A stretch of 12,206 nt of DNA from Pararhodospirillum photometricum DSM 122 (GTDB taxonomy: Bacteria; Pseudomonadota; Alphaproteobacteria; Rhodospirillales; Rhodospirillaceae). Location of the stretch: the NCBI RefSeq assembly GCF_000284415.1, contig NC_017059.1, forward strand, positions 2,693,978 to 2,706,183, read 5' to 3'. Under the pieces are notes generated by a model. The model did not search any database and was not told the DNA's origin. It was given only the letters and a program-made list of their open reading frames with translations. Below, piece after piece: positions 1-7,344 of the stretch. How positions within the stretch are numbered: the stretch's first letter is position 1; every line of letters begins with the position of its first letter. Position numbers and translations under genes: made by a program.

Positions 1-692
1 AGCACCGTTGCGGCGGGGCCACGCTCGACAATCTGGCCCTTGTGCATGACCAGGATCTCACCGCCCAAGCCTTCGGCGAGGGCAAGGTCATGGGTCACGG
101 TCAACAGGCTGCCCCCGCTGGTGAGGCCTTGCTGCAAGAGCGCCCGCACATCATCGCAGCGGTCGGCATCGAGGCCTTTGGTTGGCTCGTCGGCCACGGT
201 GATGGTGGCGCCGCCGGCCCGGGCGGCGGCGAAGGCGAGCCGCTGGGCCATGCCGCCCGAGAGCTGCCAGGGCCATTTGTGCCCGGCCCCGGCGAGTCCC
301 ATGGTGTGCAAGTCGGCATCCGCCCGCGCGGCGGCGTCGGGCCGACCGGCCACCAGGGCGTGAACCTCGGCCACCTGCGGTGCGGCGCGCATCAGGGGAT
401 TGAGGGCCAGCCAGGGCTCCTGGGGCAAGACAGCAATGCGCCGCCCCCACAGCCGGCGACTGCCCCGGGGCTGGGCGGGATCGAAAGGCTCCGCCCCGAC
501 GTGCAGCCGACCGGAGGCCCGCAGGCCGGTGGGCAAGGTGCCGAGCAGGGCCCGAGTCAGAAGGGTCTTGCCCGCCCCACTCTCCCCCAACACCGTGACC
601 GCCTGCCCCGCCGCCAAGGTAAAGGATACCGGCTCGACCAAGGTGTGGTCACCGTGGTGCACTGTGATGTCCTGGGCGATGAGCGCGCTCAT
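1..692 (-). CDS. ABC transporter ATP-binding protein, nickel/peptide family (3' end outside window)
   Basis: This is the cytoplasmic ATPase that powers the importer encoded by the three genes upstream of it. Reading leftwards from the ATG at 692-690, the frame stays open for about 230 codons to the window edge, so only a C-terminal piece is missing. It holds all the ABC hallmarks: Walker A GESGAGKT at residues 36-43, Q-loop glutamine 91 (LPQEP), signature LSGGMAQR at 144-151, Walker B ending in ADEP with D168/E169, D-loop GLDA, and H-loop His201 (VTHD). The N-terminal half resembles NikD/DppD (PVSFTLAAGQ...LLGTLPTGLR). The start is supported by GGAGG six bases upstream and by the ATGA overlap with the stop of the preceding permease gene. 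A second ATPase (NikE/DppF-like) may follow outside the window. The family is clear; the substrate is not. Confidence 0.93.
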   Translation of the reverse strand, partial: MSALIAQDITVHHGDHTLVEPVSFTLAAGQAVTVLGESGAGKTLLTRALLGTLPTGLRASGRLHVGAEPFDPAQPRGSRRLWGRRIAVLPQEPWLALNPLMRAAPQVAEVHALVAGRPDAAARADADLHTMGLAGAGHKWPWQLSGGMAQRLAFAAARAGGATITVADEPTKGLDADRCDDVRALLQQGLTSGGSLLTVTHDLALAEGLGGEILVMHKGQIVERGPAATV

Positions 693-1467
693 GACCGACC
701 TCCGGCGATGAGGTTCAAGGACAGCAGCAGGGTGAAACAGGCGAGCACCGGTTGCAGCAGGGCAAACGGGGCCTCGCGCCAACTGGGCAGAAGCTCGACC
801 ATCATCAGGCCCAATTCCGGCGTGGGGGCGCGCATGCCAACACTGACAAAGCCGAGGGCGGCAATGGCGGCAATGGCGTTGGCGACCCGAAGGCCATGGT
901 GGTTCGCAACATGGGGCCAATTTCGGGCCACAGGATGCGCCGGAAGATCCAGCCCAGGCCAAAGCCCTGAAGGCGAGCGGCCTCGACGGCGGGGCTGGCA
1001 ACGAGGCTTCGGGTGGCGGAGCGGGTGAGGCGGAAGAACTCAATCCACTGCACCAGCGCCAGACCGGCCCAGAAGGACAAGGCGGTGGCGGGTAGAATCA
1101 CCCCCATCATCAAGACCATGAGCAGGGCCGGCAATGCCAGAACGCTGTCGGCCACCAAGGAGAGGGCCCGGTCCACCCAGCCGCCGCGCCAACTGGCAAG
1201 AACGCCCAGGGCGATGCCCAGCACCGCCGCACTGGCCGTGGCGCCCAAGGCGATGCCCAGGGACAGGCGCAAGGCGTGGGCCAGCCGGGCGAACAACGAG
1301 CGGCCCAGGTGATCGTAGCCGAAGGGGGCAGCGGCGTCGGGACCGGACAAGGCCTTCATCAGGCTCTGCTTGAACGGGCCCAGGGCATCGACCAGCGGCG
1401 CGACCAGGGCGAAGGCCAGGAGCAGCAGCAGCAGGGCCCAGCCCAGGCGGGAGGAAGAGAGGGTCAT
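689..1467 (-). CDS. ABC transporter permease, DppC/NikC family, with apparent frameshift
   Basis: This is the second inner-membrane permease of the nickel/dipeptide-type importer. The ATG at 1467-1465 directly follows the TAA of the first permease gene, with GGGAGG just upstream. Residues 1-194 contain an N-terminal membrane segment (ALLLLLLAFALVAPLV), the DppC-like GYDHLGRSLFARL motif near 50-62, several further hydrophobic segments, and the ATPase-docking EAA loop VEAARLQGFG at 161-170. After MAFG (residue 194) the frame leaves the family pattern and becomes proline-rich. The expected sequence (VANAIAAIAALGFVSVG, then APTPELGLMM and a last membrane segment) continues in the neighbouring frame to the TGA at 691-689. 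One missing base in the CCC run at 886-888 explains this; adding it would give 259 residues. It is either a sequencing error or a recent loss-of-function mutation. Confidence 0.85.
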
Positions 1468-2406
1468 TTACACCTCCCGGGGATCGAGGCGACGGGCGAT
1501 CAGATCGACCCCCGTGTTGAGCAGAACAAACCCCAGCCCCATCACCAGGGCGGTTCCCTGCACCATGGGCACATCGCGATGGAACACGGCATGGATCAGG
1601 GCGTGACCGATGCCCGGCCAGCCGAAAATGGTTTCGACCACCACAACGCCTTCCGCCAAGGTAATGAACTGCATGCCCACGAAGGTCAGCACAGGCACGC
1701 CGATGTTGCGCAGCCCATGGCGCCAGAGCACCTGGGCCTCGCTCAGACCCTTGGTCCGCGCGAAGGCATAGAAGGGGCTTTGCGCCACCCGAGCCATGGC
1801 ATCGCGAGTCAGGCGCGCCGAGCCGGCTGCCAAGCCCAAGGCCAGGGTCAGGGCCGGCAGCACGTAATGGGCGGGGGCCCCATGCCCGGCGGCCGGCAAC
1901 ACCTGGAGATGAACGGCAAACAGCACGATCAGCACAAGGCCGAGGAAGAACTGCGGCAGGGCCCTAAAACCAGCGGCGACCACCAGCAAGGCCCGATCAA
2001 AAATCCCCCCGGGATGCAGACCGGCCCACAGGCCAAGCGGCGGCCCGATGACCAGGGACAGGGCCAGGGCCACCCCGGCCAGTTCCAGGCTAGCGCCCAA
2101 CTGGTGGGCAATCTCGGACCAGACCGTTTCGCCCGACACCAAGGAGCGCCCCAGATCCAGACGGACCAGATCGCCGATCCAGCGCAGAAACTGAATCACC
2201 GGCCCCGCATCGAGGGCCAGGGCGGCGCGCACGGCATCGGCGGCCTCGACGCTAACCAGATCGTACCCATGGCGAGCCGCCGCAATGCGGAAGGCCGCGT
2301 CGCCGGGCATGGCCTGCATCATCAAAAACGACAACACCCCGACCACCAGGGCGACGCCCGCCGCTTGCCCCAAGCGAAAGGCGATGGCGTGGAGCACGCT
2401 CTTCAT
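1468..2406 (-). CDS. ABC transporter permease, DppB/NikB family
   Basis: This is the first inner-membrane permease of the importer, 312 residues and intact, a normal length for DppB/NikB. The N-terminus (FRLGQAAGVALVVGVLSFLMM followed by PGDAA) is the usual first membrane helix and PGD motif of the family. A periplasmic stretch follows, ending in LDLGRSLVSGETV, which matches the typical LDFG-S motif. Five more hydrophobic segments come next. The cytoplasmic EAA-type loop reads FARTKGLSEAQVLWRHGLRN, and the C-terminus holds ETIFGWPGIGHALIHAVFHRD, a strongly conserved DppB signature. The ATG at 2406-2404 overlaps the TGA of the binding-protein gene (ATGA). No good Shine-Dalgarno sequence is visible, so translational coupling is likely. 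Ligand specificity (nickel, peptide, opine) cannot be read from the permease. Confidence 0.95.
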   Translation of the reverse strand: MKSVLHAIAFRLGQAAGVALVVGVLSFLMMQAMPGDAAFRIAAARHGYDLVSVEAADAVRAALALDAGPVIQFLRWIGDLVRLDLGRSLVSGETVWSEIAHQLGASLELAGVALALSLVIGPPLGLWAGLHPGGIFDRALLVVAAGFRALPQFFLGLVLIVLFAVHLQVLPAAGHGAPAHYVLPALTLALGLAAGSARLTRDAMARVAQSPFYAFARTKGLSEAQVLWRHGLRNIGVPVLTFVGMQFITLAEGVVVVETIFGWPGIGHALIHAVFHRDVPMVQGTALVMGLGFVLLNTGVDLIARRLDPREV

Positions 2407-3924
2407 CGGACAAGATCCGCCGTCTTAAGGCCAAAGGTCCGCTCATACGGATCGGCAACGATCCCGGTAGCCGAGCGGGAGACGGCCAGGGTCAATTGAT
2501 ACCAAGCGATCGGCAGCACCGGCAGCTCGGCTTGGAAGATCGCGGCCACCTGCGCCTTGTCGTGATCGGAGCCGCCCTCCGCCGCCATCTTGCCCACCAG
2601 CGCGGTCAACGCAGGGGACGACCAGCCCATCGCTCCCCAGTCCCCGGTCGGGGCGTAATCTTGCATCAAGGTGCCAACCGGATCGGGGACCAGGGCAAAA
2701 TTGCGGGCAAACACGGCGAGTTGGAGGGTGCCCGCCGCGTGCCGGGCCGGGATCTCCGAGGCGTTGGTCGCGTTAATGGTCACGTCGATGCCGACCTCGC
2801 GCAACAACTGCTCCAGCACAGCGGCGGCCAGGGGCAGCTCGGGGCGATCGGGGAAGGTCAGCAGATCAACGGCAAAGCGCTGCCCGTTGTTTTGCAAGAT
2901 GCCATCGGGCCCCGGGGTCCAGCCGGCGGCGGCAAAGGCGGCGCGGGCGGCCTCGGGGTCGTAGCTCAGGGGCGCGAGGCTTGGATCATGCCAGCCGGCC
3001 AGGGCGGGGGGAAACGATCTGGGTGGCCGCCGCCGGATAGCGCAACACACCTTGCGCCAAACCGGCACGGTCGATGGCCAGCGACAGGGCGCGGCGCTCC
3101 TCGGCGGTGTCGAAAAACGGCAAGGCGGCGTTCATCTTCAAGATCAGGATGCGCGGCAGGGCGACCGATTCCACCCGGACCCGCTCGACCTGACGCAGCC
3201 GCGAGACCGAGGCCGGATCGAGGGCGACCGCCAGATCCGCATCCCCACTTTCGGCCATCAAGGCCCGGGTCTCGGCCCGGGATGCCGCCTGATAGCGCAC
3301 CTGAGCCAGCTTGGCCGCGCCCCCCCAATAGGCGTCGAAACGCGCGGCCTCCAACTTGCCCGGCGGCTCCAGGGTCGTGACCTTGAACGCCCCGGTGCCG
3401 ATCACCGCCTTCACCGTCCCCTCCGGGGCATAGGCCGCCGGGGCATAGATCAAGCTGCGGTATTCGGCGAGAAAGGCGGGCAGCGAGGAAAAGGGGGCGG
3501 AGAGGGTGACAACAACATCCTCGGCCTCTGCCTTGATCGCGGTGATCGGGGCCTTGGCCAGTAGCCCGCCCTTGCTGCGGGCCAGGGACAGGGCCTTGAC
3601 GGCGGCCTCGGCGCTCAAGGGGGTGCCGTCGTGGAAGAGAACCCCCGGGCGGATGTGGAAGCGCCAGACCAGACGGTCCTCGCTCACGCTCCAGCGATCG
3701 GCGAGCCCCGGGATCAGGTGCCCCGAGGAATCGGCGCCGACCAGCGTTTCCGCTACATCCATTTTCAGGAAAATATCGCCCGAAAGCACGGGGTCGGCGG
3801 CCTTGATCTCAAAGGGCCCCACAACGTCAAAAACCGCCTGATCGGCCAAAACCGGTCCGGTGGCGAGGGTCGTCAAAAGGGTAAAAAGGGAAAATCGCCT
3901 GAACAACGCCGACCTCCAGTCCAT
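2403..3924 (-). CDS. ABC transporter substrate-binding protein, family 5 (NikA/DppA-like), with apparent frameshift
   Basis: This periplasmic solute-binding protein would deliver the ligand to the permeases. I start it at the ATG 3924-3922 because a signal peptide follows at once: MDWRSALFRRF, a hydrophobic stretch, then a probable cleavage after PVLA (residue 27). Family 5 features include ETLVGADSSGHLIPGLADRWSVSEDRLVWRFHIR-type text at about 59-92, GVLFHDGTPLSAEAAVKAL near 94-111, GTGAFKV near 176-182, and AYWGG near 198. The first frame runs to residue 304 and then fails at a run of six C (plus strand G, 3006-3011). The match resumes in the next frame with PALAGWHDP, YDPEAARAAFAAAGW and the C-terminal lobe. 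Removing one base gives 506 residues, normal for the family. It resembles NikA as much as DppA, so the ligand is uncertain. The stop overlaps the next start. Confidence 0.88.
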
Positions 3925-4013
3925 CTTTTCATCAAGGGGGATGGGAAAGGAGGGACGGTACGGCGGAGGAAGGCCCTTCTCAACCTCAATAGTTGCGGTA
4001 GGTCTATTTTTTG

Positions 4014-4053
4014 TTGCACAAAGTTTGCTGTTCTTGTTGGCAGAACTTTGCAA
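4014..4053. promoter_or_regulatory. Wide-spaced dyad upstream of the ABC operon; candidate operator or leader hairpin
   Basis: The left arm TTGCACAAAGTT (4014-4025) is matched by the inverted right arm AACTTTGCAA (4044-4053). The match is perfect except for one extra C at 4019, and the spacer is 18 bases. It sits in the AT-rich part of the leader, about 90-130 bases upstream of the binding-protein start. Widely spaced dyads of this general shape are known as operators (NikR sites have about 16 bases between arms), but the arm sequence is not the Escherichia coli NikR site. It could equally fold as an RNA hairpin. The function is inferred. Confidence 0.35.
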
Positions 4054-4065
4054 GCCCGCCAGAGG

Positions 4066-4102
4066 AAAAAAGGAAGGCTGGGGAGGCGAGGCCTCCCCAG
4101 CC
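4066..4102 (-). terminator. Intrinsic terminator of the dctPQM operon
   Basis: A perfect 12-bp stem (GGCTGGGGAGGC at 4076-4087 with its complement at 4091-4102) surrounds a three-base loop. Read on the minus strand it lies about 30 bases beyond the dctM stop. It is followed by TTCC and then six T (complement of the A run 4066-4071), the classic intrinsic terminator layout. On the plus strand no T tract follows, so it should act only on dctPQM transcripts. The stem is also one copy of a repeat found twice more in this window. Confidence 0.8.
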
Positions 4103-4106
4103 CCCT
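4072..4106 (+). repeat. Palindromic intergenic repeat, copy 1
   Basis: This unit begins GGAAGGCTGGGGAGGC, continues with GAG as the loop, and ends GCCTCCCCAG followed by CCCCCT. The same arms, the same purine-rich left flank and a CCCCT right flank recur at 9993-10025 (plus) and 10069-10102 (minus). Sharing both arms and flanks at three gene ends suggests a dispersed repeat family rather than three independent terminators. Confidence 0.7.
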
Positions 4107-4133
4107 CGGATCCTGAGGGAAAAAGCGCCGACC

Positions 4134-5459
4134 TCAGATCATGCCGAGCAGGCGGGGCAGGAGCAGGGAAATCTCCGGGATGTAGGTGATGAGCACCAGG
4201 AAGACCAAGGCGGTGGCCAGCCAGGGCATGGCGGCTTTGGTGACGCTGGTTAGGCCCAGGCGGGAGATGGCCGAGGCAACATAGAGGTTGAGGCCGACCG
4301 GGGGGGTGCACAGGCCGATTTCCATGTTAACCACCAGCATGATGCCGAAGTGGACAGGATCGACGCCCAGCTTGACCGCGACCGGATAAAGAATAGGCGC
4401 CATGATCAAGACGATGGCCGAGGGCTCCATCACCATGCCGATCATCAACAGCATGACGTTGACCATCAACAAGAAGCCGATCTTGCCCATGCCAAGATGG
4501 ACAATCCAGTCCGACAGCGCCTGGGGGATCTGCTCCGAGGTCAGGATGAAGGCGAACATCACCGCGTTGGTGATGATGTAGAGCAGCATGGCCGACATAC
4601 CGGCCGAGGACAGCAGGACCCGGGGCACCTCGCGCAGGCTGATATCCTTATAGACCCACACGGCGATCACGAACGCATAGACGGCACTGACGGCGGCAGC
4701 CTCGGTCGGGGTGAAGATGCCGCCATAAATCCCGCCCATGATGATGACGATCAGCAGCAGCCCCCACACGCTCTCCTTGAAGGCCTTCCAACGCTCCCGC
4801 CACGAGGCGCGCGGCAGTCGGGGGTAGCCATGACGCCAAGCGCGCCATGTGGTGGTGGCGCCCAGCAAGGTCGCCAGCATCAAGCCGGGGATGACGCCGG
4901 CCATGAACAAGGTGCCGATGGAGGCCGACATCACCGGCTGGCCCTCGGGGCCGGTCACCACCATGCCCGAAGTCGCCACAGCATACATCACCATGACGAT
5001 CGAGGGCGGGATCAAGATGCCCAGCCCCCCAGCGGTGGCCACGGTGCCCACGCCAAACTGGGCGGGATAGCCATGGCGGACCATGGCCGGGATCAGGATC
5101 GAGCCCACGGCCATGACGGTGGCCGGCGACGAGCCCGAGATGGCGGCGAACAAGGCGCAGGCCAGCACGGCGGCCAAGCCCATGCCGCCGTACCAGTGGC
5201 CGACCATCGCCGAGGCAAAGCGGATCATGCGCCGGGCAACACCGCCGTGGGTGAGGAAGTTACCGGCCAGAATGAAGAACGGGATCGCCATGATCTCGAA
5301 CTTCTCAATGCCGGTAAACAACTTAAGAGAGATCGACTCCAACGGAATGTTGGTGAAGCCGAAGAGGAAAGTGAAAACCGTGAGCCCGAGCGCAATGGAA
5401 ACCGGCATGCCCGTCACGAGCAGCAGGGCCAGAAGGGCGAAGATGATGAAGACCGTCAC
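4134..5459 (-). CDS. dctM: TRAP C4-dicarboxylate transporter, large permease subunit DctM
   Basis: DctM is the large membrane subunit of a TRAP transporter. It forms the ion-coupled translocation channel for C4-dicarboxylates handed over by DctP. The protein has 441 residues, close to the 440 typical for DctM, with about a dozen hydrophobic segments. Recognisable family text includes GMPVSIALGL near the N-terminus, IPFFILAGNF, AISGSSPATVMAVGSILIPAM, GYPAQFGVGTVATAGGLGILIPPSIVMVMYA, GIFTPTEAAAVSAVYA, and near the C-terminus NMEIGLCTPPVGLNLYVAS. The start is GTG at 5459-5457. A strong AAGGAGG lies six bases upstream, and the start overlaps the dctQ stop as GTGA, so translation is coupled. It is the last gene of dctPQM and is followed by a strong terminator. 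No damage is seen. Confidence 0.97.
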   Translation of the reverse strand: MTVFIIFALLALLLVTGMPVSIALGLTVFTFLFGFTNIPLESISLKLFTGIEKFEIMAIPFFILAGNFLTHGGVARRMIRFASAMVGHWYGGMGLAAVLACALFAAISGSSPATVMAVGSILIPAMVRHGYPAQFGVGTVATAGGLGILIPPSIVMVMYAVATSGMVVTGPEGQPVMSASIGTLFMAGVIPGLMLATLLGATTTWRAWRHGYPRLPRASWRERWKAFKESVWGLLLIVIIMGGIYGGIFTPTEAAAVSAVYAFVIAVWVYKDISLREVPRVLLSSAGMSAMLLYIITNAVMFAFILTSEQIPQALSDWIVHLGMGKIGFLLMVNVMLLMIGMVMEPSAIVLIMAPILYPVAVKLGVDPVHFGIMLVVNMEIGLCTPPVGLNLYVASAISRLGLTSVTKAAMPWLATALVFLVLITYIPEISLLLPRLLGMI

Positions 5460-6088
5460 GCGTGGCCTCCTTCGGCCAGATCCTTCGCCTCGTCATCGAG
5501 GCCATCGACCGTGCTGTGATCGTGGTGAGCGATGTAGCCGGTGGTGAAGTAACGCCAGAACGCCTGGATGAAGCGAAAGCACATCAAGGCCGACCCCAGC
5601 GGTACCGCGAGGTAGATCAGCCACATCGGCATTTCGAGATCGGGCGAGAGCTGGCCGCCCAGACGCACGTTCCAGACAAACTCGGCGCTGATCACCAGCA
5701 CCACTGCGGTGAACAGAATGCCCCCCGACATCGCCAGCAAGGTGAGGCGGCGGCGCGCGGCGCCGTGCAGGCGCTCAACGAGAATATCGACCCCCACATG
5801 GATGCCCTGGCGCACGCCATAGGCCGCGCCAAACTTGGCCATCCAGATGAACAGGTAGATGCAGGTCTCCTGAGCCCAGGTGAGTTTGAGGCTATTGATC
5901 GACCGAAACACCTCGCGAGCCGCGTTGGCCAGCCAGGGCAGATCGTGGGACCGGCCATAACCCACCAGATCGGAGGCCACGCCGAGGGAATACCGATGGA
6001 GAACGGCCACGAAGATGAGCACCACGGCGGCGGCCATGAGCACGGAAATCAGAGTTTCTTCGAGCCGATCGAGGATGCGCAGGATCAT
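5456..6088 (-). CDS. dctQ: TRAP C4-dicarboxylate transporter, small permease subunit DctQ
   Basis: DctQ is the small four-helix membrane subunit that pairs with DctM. I choose the ATG at 6088-6086 (MILRILDRLEETL, 210 residues) because GAGG lies six bases upstream and the first helix follows directly. A longer in-frame start at 6154 would add a charged, unconserved tail. Membrane segments lie at about residues 14-32 (ISVLMAAAVVLIFVAVLHRY), 75-95, 120-140 and 160-180. The stretch CIYLFIWMAKFGAAYGVRQGIHVGVDIL is highly characteristic of dicarboxylate-type DctQ. PMWLIYLAVPLGSALMCFRF, and the C-terminal HHDHSTVDGLDDEAKDLAEG, also match the Rhodobacter-type subunit as I recall it. The stop overlaps the dctM start. 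Together with DctP and DctM this makes a complete DctPQM system. Confidence 0.95.
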   Translation of the reverse strand: MILRILDRLEETLISVLMAAAVVLIFVAVLHRYSLGVASDLVGYGRSHDLPWLANAAREVFRSINSLKLTWAQETCIYLFIWMAKFGAAYGVRQGIHVGVDILVERLHGAARRRLTLLAMSGGILFTAVVLVISAEFVWNVRLGGQLSPDLEMPMWLIYLAVPLGSALMCFRFIQAFWRYFTTGYIAHHDHSTVDGLDDEAKDLAEGGHA

Positions 6089-6219
6089 GGCCAACCTCGC
6101 GAGATGCGAACCTCGTCGCGTCCAACCACGATCCCCCCTCCCCTGAAGATCCAAGGGAGAAGGGCGTGGCGAACGGGCAAGGTCCGAAGGACCGTCGATG
6201 AGAAGCGGAAGGGAAGGAC
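6089..6219 (-). other. dctP-dctQ intercistronic spacer with weak hairpins
   Basis: The 131-base gap is long for this compact locus, where the other junctions overlap. On the minus strand it contains a small hairpin GGTCC-TTC-GGACC (6181-6193). It also contains a second weak stem (arms 6138-6143 and 6154-6159) just before the dctQ leader. Neither is followed by a T tract, so neither is a proper terminator. Such spacers often protect or enrich the dctP message relative to dctQM; that role here is inference. Confidence 0.35.
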
Positions 6220-7236
6220 TTACTGGGTGCCGAGGGCGGCGTAGGCTTCCTTGATCAGGTCGGCGCCGATGCGACCGGCCATCTGGTCATGCACGGGCCG
6301 CAGGGCCTTGACCCACTGGGCGCGCTCGTCGGCGTTCAGCTCGTAAAACTCGGTCTTGCCGGCCGCCTTCATGGCCGCGAGCGAGCTTTCGTTTTCTTCC
6401 TTGGCGATGGAGTTGGCATAGACCGTGGCTTCGGTCATGGCCTGCTCCAGCTTGCCCCGGATCGCCGGATCCAGGCCATCCCAGAACGCCTTGTTGACGA
6501 TCACCGCATAGCCCAGGTAGCCGTGGTTGGAGACCGTGGCGTGCTTTTGCACTTCGTGCATCTTTTGGGTGAACATATTGGAGGGCGGGTTTTCGGTGCC
6601 GTCCACCACGCCGGTCTGCAAGGCCTGATAGACTTCCGAGAAGGCCATCACCTGGGGCACCGCGCCCAGGGCCTGCATCTGCGCTTCCAGGATCTTGGAA
6701 GACTGAATGCGCATCTTGAGGCCCAGGAAATCGTCGGGGGTATGCAGGGGGGAGTTGGCGGACATCACCTTGAAGCCGTTGTCCCAGTAGGCCAAGCCCT
6801 TGATGCCCTTGGGCTCCAGCCGGGCCAGGAGGCCCTTGCCGACCTCGCCGTCGGTGATCTTGCGCAGGTCGTCGTAGTCTTTCATCAGGTAGGGCAAGTC
6901 AAACAGCTCGAACTGCTGAACACCGAGCGGCCCAAACTTGGCCAGCGAGGGCGCCAGCATCTGCACCGCGCCGAGTTGGAGGGCTTCCATCTCCTCCTTG
7001 TCCTTGTAGAGCTGGGAGTTGGGGTAGATCTCAACCTTGACCGCCCCTGCGGTGTAGCTTTCCGCCAGTTCCTTGAACTTCTCGGCGCCCTTGCCCTTGG
7101 GGGTATTGGGGGCCACAACGTGGCTGAACTTGATCACAATCGGCTCGGCCAGGGCCGGCATCGTGGTCAGCACCGAGGCCGACAAGGCCAGAGTGGCAAT
7201 GCCAGCCAACCGGGCAAAGGTACGGCGTGTCAGCAT
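6220..7236 (-). CDS. dctP: TRAP C4-dicarboxylate transporter, periplasmic binding subunit DctP
   Basis: DctP binds succinate, malate or fumarate in the periplasm and delivers it to DctQM. It has 338 residues, the usual length. The ATG at 7236-7234 has GGAGG six bases upstream. A signal peptide covers residues 1-30 (cleavage after MPALA, then EPIVIKFSHV). Its N-region, LTRRTFARLAG, looks like a twin-arginine motif. DctP family text includes FSHVVAPNTPKGKGA, ELFDLPYL, AYWDNGFKVMSA, LKMRIQSSKI with Arg176 at the position of the conserved substrate carboxylate-binding arginine, ALGAVPQVMAFSEVYQALQTGVVDGTENPPSN and HEVQKHATVSNHGYLGYAVIVNK. It is the first gene of dctPQM and is divergent from its likely regulators dctSR. 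The match to the dicarboxylate subtype is strong, but ligand choice among dicarboxylates is not visible. Confidence 0.96.
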   Translation of the reverse strand: MLTRRTFARLAGIATLALSASVLTTMPALAEPIVIKFSHVVAPNTPKGKGAEKFKELAESYTAGAVKVEIYPNSQLYKDKEEMEALQLGAVQMLAPSLAKFGPLGVQQFELFDLPYLMKDYDDLRKITDGEVGKGLLARLEPKGIKGLAYWDNGFKVMSANSPLHTPDDFLGLKMRIQSSKILEAQMQALGAVPQVMAFSEVYQALQTGVVDGTENPPSNMFTQKMHEVQKHATVSNHGYLGYAVIVNKAFWDGLDPAIRGKLEQAMTEATVYANSIAKEENESSLAAMKAAGKTEFYELNADERAQWVKALRPVHDQMAGRIGADLIKEAYAALGTQ

Positions 7237-7309
7237 GAAAGTCCTCCACCGGTCCCCGCCCTCCTCCAGGCGGGTGATTGGGCGCCCTCGCGGGGCGGTT
7301 GGCGTTTTC

Positions 7310-7338
7310 TTGCCAGCGCTCCCCCCCTTCGCTATTGT
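7310..7338 (+). promoter_or_regulatory. Candidate sigma70-type promoter for dctSR
   Basis: TTGCCA (7310-7315, five of six to TTGACA) is followed after exactly 17 bases by TATTGT (7333-7338, four of six to TATAAT). Transcription would begin near 7345, giving a leader of about 50 bases before the dctS GTG. The spacing is ideal but the -10 box is only fair. A matching dctP promoter on the other strand is less clear; a CACAAT at 7339-7334 is a weak -10 candidate. Confidence 0.4.
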
Positions 7339-7344
7339 GGCTTT

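Larger units (their letters stand above)
3925..4133. other. Intergenic region between dctM and the ABC operon
   Basis: These 209 bases separate two same-strand operons. The right half holds the dctM terminator. The left half is the leader of the ABC operon and includes an unusually AT-rich stretch for this genome (about 3985-4055), a plausible promoter zone. I found no convincing -35/-10 pair on the minus strand. A wide-spaced dyad lies at 4014-4053. The ribosome site before the ATG at 3924 is weak (AAAAG only). Confidence 0.6.

Noticed and set aside
2629..2640. CTCCCCAG inside the binding-protein gene, resembling half of the palindromic repeat.
   Set aside because: No inverted partner arm or shared flanks are nearby. 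It is coding sequence and a chance match.
3006..3012. Programmed ribosomal frameshifting in the binding-protein gene.
   Set aside because: Restoring the frame requires skipping a base at a C run. Programmed frameshifting is not known for family 5 binding proteins, and no stimulatory structure or shifty stop is evident. A simple indel explains it.
42..3380. Several long plus-strand open frames (42-1028, 1276-2499, 2496-3380) opposite the ABC operon.
   Set aside because: All are shadows of minus-strand transporter genes in high-GC DNA, with no ribosome sites or domains.
7300..7316. TTGGCGTTTTCTTGCC, which looks like a sigma54 -24/-12 promoter upstream of dctS.
   Set aside because: The GG to GC spacing is nine bases instead of the strict ten, and DctR has no sigma54-activating AAA+ domain. 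Part of it serves better as a sigma70 -35 box.
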